Assembly: GCA_027067085.1 (NCBI GenBank)
Contig: JAMOMM010000167.1
Location: 1 to 13,337 of the forward strand
Direction: 5' to 3'
DNA from: Hyphomicrobiales bacterium
GTDB taxonomy: Bacteria; Pseudomonadota; Alphaproteobacteria; Rhizobiales; Aestuariivirgaceae
DNA length: 13,337 bases
Numbering within the stretch: position 1 is the stretch's first letter; every line of letters begins with the position of its first letter. This document shows, in pieces, positions 8,203-13,337 of the stretch. The notes beneath the pieces are model-generated. The model did not search any database. It was not told the origin of the DNA and saw nothing but the letters and a program-made list of their open reading frames with translations. A program made the position numbers and the translations under genes.

Positions 8203-8646
8203 TCAACCCGCATCATTTGGCGGCCAGCCATTGGTATCAATGGTGCTCACCCATTTGAAGAACTCGACAAGGTCATCTAGCTGTTTGTCGGTTAAATGGA
8301 ACTGTGGCATTTGCCGACGGCCTTCAATGCCAGTTGGTTGGGCTTTCATCCATTCTTTGATGAAATCTTTTGCCCCTTCCGGGTCATCCTTACCGCCACG
8401 ACGAATCCAAACATTACCCAGCTCTGGAGCAAAGTATGCACCCTCACCGAGAATGGTATGGCAATTGACGCAGGATTTATCTTCCCAAATCTTTTTACCA
8501 CGGGCAACACCCTCAGTTAGCGTTACTTCATTGGTCGAGACATTTTTAATGTAGTAATGGCTGTGCGCTGTAAGGCCGAAAAAAATCAGCAAGAAAAACA
8601 ACGAACCGCCATAAAATATATTTCGTGCTGCAGACTTTGTTTGCAT
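8203..8646 (-). CDS. norC: NorC, membrane-anchored cytochrome c subunit of nitric oxide reductase
   Basis: A 147-residue protein with one N-terminal membrane helix (about 11-27) and a periplasmic cytochrome c domain. It takes electrons from soluble cytochrome c or cupredoxin and hands them to heme b of NorB. The heme-binding motif CVNCH is at residues 59-63, followed by the NorC-typical TILGEGAYFAPELGNVW (64-80). Met113 in RRQMPQFHL is the likely sixth ligand. The length fits the family (about 150). The ATG at 8646 has GAAGGGG 8 bases upstream; a TTG-initiated version from 8685 would add 13 residues before the anchor and is less likely. It is the first gene of the cluster, 13 bases before norB, downstream of an FNR/NNR-type palindrome. 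Confidence 0.97.
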   Translation of the reverse strand: MQTKSAARNIFYGGSLFFLLIFFGLTAHSHYYIKNVSTNEVTLTEGVARGKKIWEDKSCVNCHTILGEGAYFAPELGNVWIRRGGKDDPEGAKDFIKEWMKAQPTGIEGRRQMPQFHLTDKQLDDLVEFFKWVSTIDTNGWPPNDAG

Positions 8647-8712
8647 AGCCAGCACCCCTTCTTTAAATAATTTACAGGCCAGCAAAAACTAATCTGACTA
8701 GCGAAGTCGGCA

Positions 8713-8726
8713 TTGACCTTTGTCAA
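8713..8726 (-). promoter_or_regulatory. FNR/NNR-type binding site upstream of norC
   Basis: TTGACCTTTGTCAA is a perfect TTGAC-N4-GTCAA palindrome, the form expected for CRP/FNR-family regulators of denitrification (NNR, DNR, NnrR, FNR). Its centre is about 73 bases upstream of the norC start. For a class II promoter with the site near -41.5, transcription would start near 8678, leaving a leader of about 32 bases; GATTAG around 8694-8689 is a weak -10 candidate. Which family member binds cannot be told from the site alone. Confidence 0.8.
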
Positions 8727-8748
8727 TTAAACATAATTTAAGTTGACA
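8721..8748. repeat. Inverted repeat extending the FNR/NNR site
   Basis: TGTCAATTAAA (8721-8731) can pair with TTTAAGTTGACA (8737-8748), leaving one bulged G and a 5-base loop. The left arm shares its GTCAA with the FNR/NNR palindrome, and the right arm supplies a third TTGAC half-site. It could be a second, weaker regulator contact or a spare hairpin; no T-tract follows it, so a terminator is unlikely. Confidence 0.5.
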
Positions 8749-8915
8749 GGAAGTTTTTTGATTTTTCAGACTTTCAAGCATATCCACTTCTAACGACATA
8801 AGGTATTTTTCATCACATTAACGCTAGGTTAAAAATATATCTGCCTTCTATTTCAATAAACGCCAATTGCCTCTATACTCAGACGAGGGAAAATATGGGA
8901 AATTGGAGAATATCT

Positions 8916-11102
8916 ATGCGCGTTCTAAAGATTTTGTTTTTGATGGTTTTTTCCATCACAAACGCCAATATCACCGCCTTTGCTCAATCAGAACAACCAA
9001 CGCAAAAACGCTTTGCCCTTGTTATTGGCAATGCAAATTATACAGGTAAATCTTTATCTCCATTAAAAAACCCCACCAATGATGCCGCCCTCATTTCAGA
9101 TTCGCTTAAACGAACTGGCTTTGAGGTTACTCTTGTAATGGATGCAAATTTGCGTGACATGAAAGTTGCCGTTGCAAAGTTTACAAAAAAACTACAGAGT
9201 TCAAATCCCCCTGCAATCGGTTTGTTTTATTATTCAGGCCACGGATTTCAAGCAGCCAATATTAATTATTTGGCCCCATTGGGTGCAAACTTAAAAGATG
9301 AGGTTGACGCAGAATTCGAAGCTCTTTCAGTTGATTGGGTATTAGCAAAACTAGAGCGCGCCCACAAAGGACCAAACATTGTCCTTCTTGATGCCTGCCG
9401 CAACACCGCTTTAAGCCGCAGTATTCGCAGCACAGGCCAAGGCCTTGCCCTACTAAAAAAAACGCCACGCGGTAGTTTCATCTCTTATGCGACAGCACCA
9501 GGCAGCACAGCCACCGATGGCAAAGGCCTTAACAGCCCATATACAGCAGCCATTGCCCGTGAAATATTACAGCCTGGAAGTAGTATTGAAAAAGTATTTA
9601 AAAACGTCCGTCGATCCGTCGTCAAAGCCACAAACGGCGATCAAGTACCGTGGGATTATTCCTCTTTAACCACCGACATCACGTTCGTTCCTTCTGCTAC
9701 AACAGAAAAAATTGCCGCTTCAGGAGGCGCAAACACCAATGCCACACAAGTTGAGTTGCAAATGTGGAACGATGTTAAAAACACAGGTTCCATTAAACAC
9801 CTGCAAGCCTATGTAGATCGTTTTCCAACCGGTCCTTTTGCTACAATTGCAAAACTTGAAATTGATAAAATTGAACGCGGCGAAACAGGTGATGCTCTAT
9901 CACCGCAAATTGAGAAACTATTTGCCAAACTATCAAGCCGTTCTCTCATTATTGAAAAACCAACGCGGCCCCATGAATTTTATGCCAATGCGCGCATGCA
10001 TGAACTGCAAGGCGATTATCCCAAAGCACGACAAGATTATCTCAAGTACTTCGCCTTTAAACAAGTAAGTGTTGATCCCCATTACAGGTTTCAAAATTTT
10101 TTACGTGTTCAAGAGGGTCGAGCTGGCGCGCGCGAGTTTTATTTAAGCCTATCGCAAGGCAACAACGATCCAACACTACAGTTTGCCCGCGCATTACTGG
10201 CCGAGAAAGATTTACGCATCGATCAGTTAAAAGCATATATCAAAAAACACCCAGACTTTGCCCCTGCTTATTATGAACTTAGCCGTGATTATTCAGCACT
10301 CCGTCTTGGACAACAATCATTAGCTGACAAAAAGAACGAGTATGAGCTGCTCACCAAGTTCACCGAACTGTCCAAACAAGGTAAATTTTTGAAATATTTC
10401 ATCGATCAGCAACTTGCTGCAAAGCAGGTTAAAGATTCCAAACAACGCTTAGCCGCGCTTTCTTACCTTAATAAAGAAGTTTTGGTGAACCCGATAAAAC
10501 TAAACCCAAGCCGCAGCAATTCAGGCTGGATGATTAACATTGGTATCGCCGATCAAGTAAATGAAATTTTTGTTGCCCATTCTGGCAATCCACCCGTTTC
10601 AACAGGCTTCCTTCCTGGGTCTATTAACCCAACAACAGGCAAACCCATCGCCTACCCAATGGTGGAACTCCCCCCGAACGCTGGCCCCAGAATGCTGAAA
10701 ATATCTTACACCGATATTCACGGAAAAACCCAAGGGCCATTTGATGTGTTTTTTGATCCCGCAAACGCTCTTATTGCCAGTCAAAAAAACATTCTCGAAA
10801 GGTTTCCAAACGGTTGGCTCGGCTTTCGTTTGTATGATGGCAAGCAATTGGTTTATTTTAGTCACCTCATCACCTACCGTTGCTCTTTAGAAAAAATTGA
10901 ATATGGCATTGATGAAGACCAACCAAACAAGGAATTCAAACTCCTGCCGTGCGATCCTCTCAAGCCACATCGAGTAGATTTCAAAGGCAAAATGTCAAAA
11001 ATATTTTTTGCAATACCCAAGTCATCAAAATTCATGACTATAAAGTTGAGTTATAAAGACGGCACACAATCAAAGATCAACCGCTTTGAAATCACCAAGT
11101 AA
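8916..11102 (+). CDS. Secreted caspase-family (peptidase C14) protein with TPR-like and unassigned C-terminal regions
   Basis: A 728-residue protein with an N-terminal signal peptide (hydrophobic core about 4-20, likely cleavage after AFA at 23), so it acts in the periplasm or at the envelope. Residues 32-257 form a caspase-like p20/p10 fold: it starts RFALVIGNANY, the catalytic His109 is in YYSGHG and Cys161 in LLDACRNT. GDQVPWDYSSL (241-251) is the usual end of bacterial caspase domains. Residues 279-320 (MWNDVKNTG...YVDRFPTGPFATIAKLEI) match a helical motif often found behind such domains, and 350-460 looks like TPR-type helical repeats. Residues 525-728 look beta-rich and were not recognised. 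The ATG at 8916 has GGAGA 6 bases upstream; an in-frame ATG at 8895 (GAGG 6 bases upstream) would add seven residues. The substrate is unknown; a role in proteolytic signalling is inference. Confidence 0.9.
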   Translation: MRVLKILFLMVFSITNANITAFAQSEQPTQKRFALVIGNANYTGKSLSPLKNPTNDAALISDSLKRTGFEVTLVMDANLRDMKVAVAKFTKKLQSSNPPAIGLFYYSGHGFQAANINYLAPLGANLKDEVDAEFEALSVDWVLAKLERAHKGPNIVLLDACRNTALSRSIRSTGQGLALLKKTPRGSFISYATAPGSTATDGKGLNSPYTAAIAREILQPGSSIEKVFKNVRRSVVKATNGDQVPWDYSSLTTDITFVPSATTEKIAASGGANTNATQVELQMWNDVKNTGSIKHLQAYVDRFPTGPFATIAKLEIDKIERGETGDALSPQIEKLFAKLSSRSLIIEKPTRPHEFYANARMHELQGDYPKARQDYLKYFAFKQVSVDPHYRFQNFLRVQEGRAGAREFYLSLSQGNNDPTLQFARALLAEKDLRIDQLKAYIKKHPDFAPAYYELSRDYSALRLGQQSLADKKNEYELLTKFTELSKQGKFLKYFIDQQLAAKQVKDSKQRLAALSYLNKEVLVNPIKLNPSRSNSGWMINIGIADQVNEIFVAHSGNPPVSTGFLPGSINPTTGKPIAYPMVELPPNAGPRMLKISYTDIHGKTQGPFDVFFDPANALIASQKNILERFPNGWLGFRLYDGKQLVYFSHLITYRCSLEKIEYGIDEDQPNKEFKLLPCDPLKPHRVDFKGKMSKIFFAIPKSSKFMTIKLSYKDGTQSKINRFEITK

Positions 11103-11116
11103 AAATCAAAACGTCG

Positions 11117-13132
11117 ATGTTTAAAAAACGACCCGTCTTAAAGTTACTGGCAAAAACAGTTGTCGTTGCGCTGTTTGCCAGTGTCTTTGCTTTTGCCATT
11201 AGCTTGCGCCTCGAAATTTCGTTAACCGATTATCTCTTAACTAAATATGGCAATTGGAAAACACCTGAAAATATCGTGATCGTCACCATTGATGAAGACA
11301 CGTTAGCAAAACTGCCTTACCGCTCTCCGATTGATCGAACACTTCTAAGCAAGGTCATAGCAAAAATCGATAACGCAGGCGCAAAAGCCATCGGGCTCGA
11401 CCTTCTAATCGATCAACCAAGCGAACGCCCAAAAGACACACAATTTCTCACAACAATCAAAAACCTTAAATCTCCATTTGTTATTGGTTATGCAAACCAA
11501 GCCGAAGGCTTAACGCCAAAGCAGGTGGCTTTTCAAAAAACCTACTTAAAAGGCGTGCAAAAAGGCCTTGTCACACTATTGCGCGATAATTTTGACGGCA
11601 CAGTTCGTCAAGCATTTTCAGGCCGTACTATTGATGGAAAATGGCAACCAGGACTTGCCGCCGCAATCGCAAAAGCGGTTGGTAAAAAACCACCATACCC
11701 AACAGGGCGTATTACATTTTACAACAATAACGCAAACAAAACCACTGGCAAGACCAATGGCAAAACCACTAGCAAAACCACTGATAAAAAAGGTACAGCA
11801 AAAGGCAACCCCTTCCCCTTTACAACCTACCCCGCCCACACGGTTCAATTTTTACCCCCAGCGTGGTTCAAAGACAAAATTGTTTTAATCGGCCCAACTT
11901 TACCCGCACAAGATCGTCATGCCACCGCCTTTACCACCACAAAAGGAACAACGGTTGGAAATCTATACGGGGTTATGATTCACGCTCACATTCTGAACCA
12001 GTTCTTAAACGGTGACCAAATTTCCAAACCGGGCGCACTCATCACCATTAGTATTGTCATTGGCCTCTCTCTTATCGCTGCCATCGTCGCCTCTTCTAAA
12101 ATCACACCATTGCAGCGGCTCGTCATCATTGCCTTGTTAATTATGCTGTTTGGTTATGTCGCGTTCTATTTATTTAGAACCGCCCACATTCAAATCCCTT
12201 TTGTTACGCCCATTTTTGCTGCTATTTTCGCCAGTCTGTTTTTCGCCATGCGCCAATGGTTCAAAGATCGCGAACAGCGCCAGTTTATTGAAAAGGCATT
12301 TTCCCATTATGTCAGCCCCGCAATTGTTACCAAAATCATAGCCAATCACAAAAAGCTAGAACTTGGCGGTGAACTTCGCCAAGTCACCTACATTTTTACT
12401 GATCTTCAAAACTTCACCGCACTTAGCGAAAGCATGGAACCAACGCAGGTGGCTGGTTTGCTAAATGATTATTTAGATCAAATGTGCGCGCTTTTTGTCG
12501 AAGCCGATGCAACAATAGATAAAATAATTGGTGATGCCGTTGTTGGCTTTTTTGGTGCACCCCAACCCCAAGAAGATCAAGCCGATCGGGCAGTACAACT
12601 AGCCTTAAAGATTGAAAAATTCAGTCAGGATTTTAAGCATGCCCAAAACTTAAAAGGCATCAATTTTGGCAACACACGTATCGGCATTCATAAAGGCGAT
12701 GCCATCATTGGCAATTTTGGTGGCAAGCGCTTTATGGATTACACAGGCATTGGTGATACCGTCAATACGGCCGCGCGTCTTGAGTCTGCAAACAAACATT
12801 TTGGCACCCGCATCTGTGTCAGCCAAACGGTTCGCGCTGCATGTCAATCTGTTCAGTTCCGCCCCATTGGCGACATCATTTTGAAAGGCAAACAGGAAGC
12901 TGTTACTTGTTTTGAACCAATAGTAAAAACCGCAACAGGCACGACAGCGCAAGAAACGCACTTGCAAGAATACAACAAAGCTTACGCGCTGATGGCTGGT
13001 AACAAAAAAGATGCCCCGCTAGCATTTTTCAAGCTTGCCGATAAATACAATACTGATCCGTTAATCAACTTTCATGCCAACCGTTTGCGCCAAGGCAATC
13101 GCGGTGTTACTATAGAGTTAAAGGGGAAATAA
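11117..13132 (+). CDS. CHASE2-domain class III adenylate cyclase
   Basis: A 671-residue membrane protein that should make cAMP from ATP in response to an extracytoplasmic signal. After a membrane anchor (11-30), a CHASE2 sensor domain (about 35-300) starts with NIVIVTIDEDTL and ends with DKIVLIGPT and YGVMIHAHILNQ. Three helices (about 307-326, 333-354, 359-378) lead to a cytoplasmic cyclase domain (about 420-600). Metal-binding Asp429 (FTDLQNFT) and Asp473 (KIIGDAV), transition-state Asn550 and Arg554 (VNTAARLE), and the adenine-selecting pair Lys469 and Thr543 (DYTGIGD) are all present, so it should be active and ATP-specific. A short helical tail (613-671) follows. An Asn/Gly/Ser-Lys-Thr repeat insert lies in CHASE2 at 207-230. 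It begins 14 bases after the caspase gene with only a weak ribosome site, suggesting one operon. Confidence 0.93.
   Translation: MFKKRPVLKLLAKTVVVALFASVFAFAISLRLEISLTDYLLTKYGNWKTPENIVIVTIDEDTLAKLPYRSPIDRTLLSKVIAKIDNAGAKAIGLDLLIDQPSERPKDTQFLTTIKNLKSPFVIGYANQAEGLTPKQVAFQKTYLKGVQKGLVTLLRDNFDGTVRQAFSGRTIDGKWQPGLAAAIAKAVGKKPPYPTGRITFYNNNANKTTGKTNGKTTSKTTDKKGTAKGNPFPFTTYPAHTVQFLPPAWFKDKIVLIGPTLPAQDRHATAFTTTKGTTVGNLYGVMIHAHILNQFLNGDQISKPGALITISIVIGLSLIAAIVASSKITPLQRLVIIALLIMLFGYVAFYLFRTAHIQIPFVTPIFAAIFASLFFAMRQWFKDREQRQFIEKAFSHYVSPAIVTKIIANHKKLELGGELRQVTYIFTDLQNFTALSESMEPTQVAGLLNDYLDQMCALFVEADATIDKIIGDAVVGFFGAPQPQEDQADRAVQLALKIEKFSQDFKHAQNLKGINFGNTRIGIHKGDAIIGNFGGKRFMDYTGIGDTVNTAARLESANKHFGTRICVSQTVRAACQSVQFRPIGDIILKGKQEAVTCFEPIVKTATGTTAQETHLQEYNKAYALMAGNKKDAPLAFFKLADKYNTDPLINFHANRLRQGNRGVTIELKGK
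11735..11782 (+). repeat. Four tandem 12-base units inside the cyclase gene
   Basis: Four units of 12 bases (AACAAAACCACT, GGCAAGACCAAT, GGCAAAACCACT, AGCAAAACCACT) run in frame and encode NKTT, GKTN, GKTT and SKTT. A decayed fifth unit (DKKG) follows. They add a polar, positively charged loop to the sensor domain. Because the period is a multiple of three, gain or loss of units would keep the frame. The block looks like a local slippage expansion. Confidence 0.85.
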
Positions 13133-13176
13133 TGACCCCAGTTTCCAACGTTCTGCCACACCTCCTAGGAGAAACT

Positions 13177-13337
13177 ATGCGCCCCGTTTTTCGCCAAATT
13201 TTTAGTCTATTTTTTGGCCCAATATTTGCTCTGCTTATTTCATTAGTAGCGGTCTCTCAACCAGCCGCCGCCGCATCAAATCAGTTTGTTGTTATCGCAT
13301 CAAATACCAACAACAACCAAGTGCCTGCTGGAAAGAC
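13177..13337 (+). CDS. Secreted protein of unknown function, N-terminal part (right end cut by window)
   Basis: The frame is open from the ATG to the window end, giving 53 complete codons. The product starts MRPVFRQIF, has a hydrophobic core (about 8-27) and an Ala-rich signal-peptidase-like stretch (QPAAAAS, about 28-34), so it should be exported. The mature part begins NQFVVIASNTNNNQVPAGK and is too short to assign; a FecR-like or other beta-rich envelope protein is possible, but only as a guess from the usual company of CHASE2 cyclases. AGGAG (13167-13171) lies 5 bases before this ATG. An in-frame ATG at 13132 overlaps the cyclase stop (TAATG) with GGGGA upstream, and would put 15 extra residues before the signal peptide. 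Third gene of the caspase/cyclase unit. Confidence 0.7.
   Translation, partial: MRPVFRQIFSLFFGPIFALLISLVAVSQPAAAASNQFVVIASNTNNNQVPAGK

Larger units (their letters stand above)
8686..8915. other. Divergent intergenic region between norC and the caspase gene
   Basis: About 230 AT-rich bases carry the control signals for both divergent units. The norC-proximal side holds the FNR/NNR palindrome and the inverted repeat. Towards the caspase gene only weak promoter elements are visible: TATACT (8874-8879) with a poor TTTCAA (8851-8856) 17 bases upstream, and an isolated TTGACA (8743-8748) with no fitting -10. Two possible starts with ribosome sites lie at 8895 and 8916. No small ORF, RNA gene or further repeat was recognised. 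Confidence 0.6.

Noticed and set aside
8647..8685. Longer NorC from a TTG start at 8685
   Set aside because: TTG start without a good ribosome site; the ATG at 8646 has GAAGGGG at proper spacing and gives the usual NorC N-terminus. The longer form would also overlap the predicted transcription start.
8743..8771. TTGACA as a -35 box for the caspase operon
   Set aside because: No acceptable -10 element occurs 16-18 bases downstream (the sequence there reads TCAGAC), so a promoter could not be supported.
11735..11782. Tandem 12-base units as a CRISPR-like or mobile-element array
   Set aside because: Units are contiguous with no spacers, lie in frame within a coding sequence, and have no terminal inverted repeats or transposase nearby.

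Overview
The window looks like a piece of an alphaproteobacterial chromosome from an organism able to reduce nitric oxide. GC content is moderate, below 50% by eye. The assignment is inferred from gene order (norCBQDEF), from the type of formate dehydrogenase alpha subunit and from the caspase / CHASE2-cyclase pair. No rRNA marker is present, so the genus cannot be given. All genes are densely packed, and the longest non-coding stretch is about 270 bases (8647-8915).

Left part (1-3013, + strand): the C-terminal 436 residues of a molybdopterin formate dehydrogenase alpha subunit run off the left edge. They are followed after 25 bases by a complete formate-tetrahydrofolate ligase (fhs). Both act on formate: one oxidises it to CO2, the other activates it to 10-formyl-THF. 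A long hairpin (3030-3074) separates this unit from the convergent nor operon.

Middle part (3086-8646, - strand, transcribed right to left): a complete norC-norB-norQ-norD-norE-norF cluster encodes a cytochrome-c-dependent nitric oxide reductase. NorC is the membrane-anchored cytochrome c and NorB the catalytic heme b/b3-FeB subunit. NorQ (MoxR AAA+ ATPase) and NorD (VWA protein) are the activation/metal-insertion pair, and NorE and NorF are small membrane accessory proteins. All NorB metal ligands are present. A perfect TTGAC-N4-GTCAA palindrome upstream of norC suggests control by an FNR/NNR-type regulator. A strong intrinsic terminator sits inside the cluster, between norB and norQ, and probably sets a lower level of the accessory genes.

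Right part (8916-13337, + strand, divergent from nor): a secreted caspase-family protein with an intact His/Cys dyad is followed 14 bases later by a CHASE2-domain class III adenylate cyclase. A third gene, for a signal-peptide protein, begins right after and runs off the right edge. This looks like one operon for an envelope-located sensing or protease system linked to cAMP. Its function is not known from the sequence and it is the most interesting accessory part of the window. The nor and caspase units share one divergent intergenic region.
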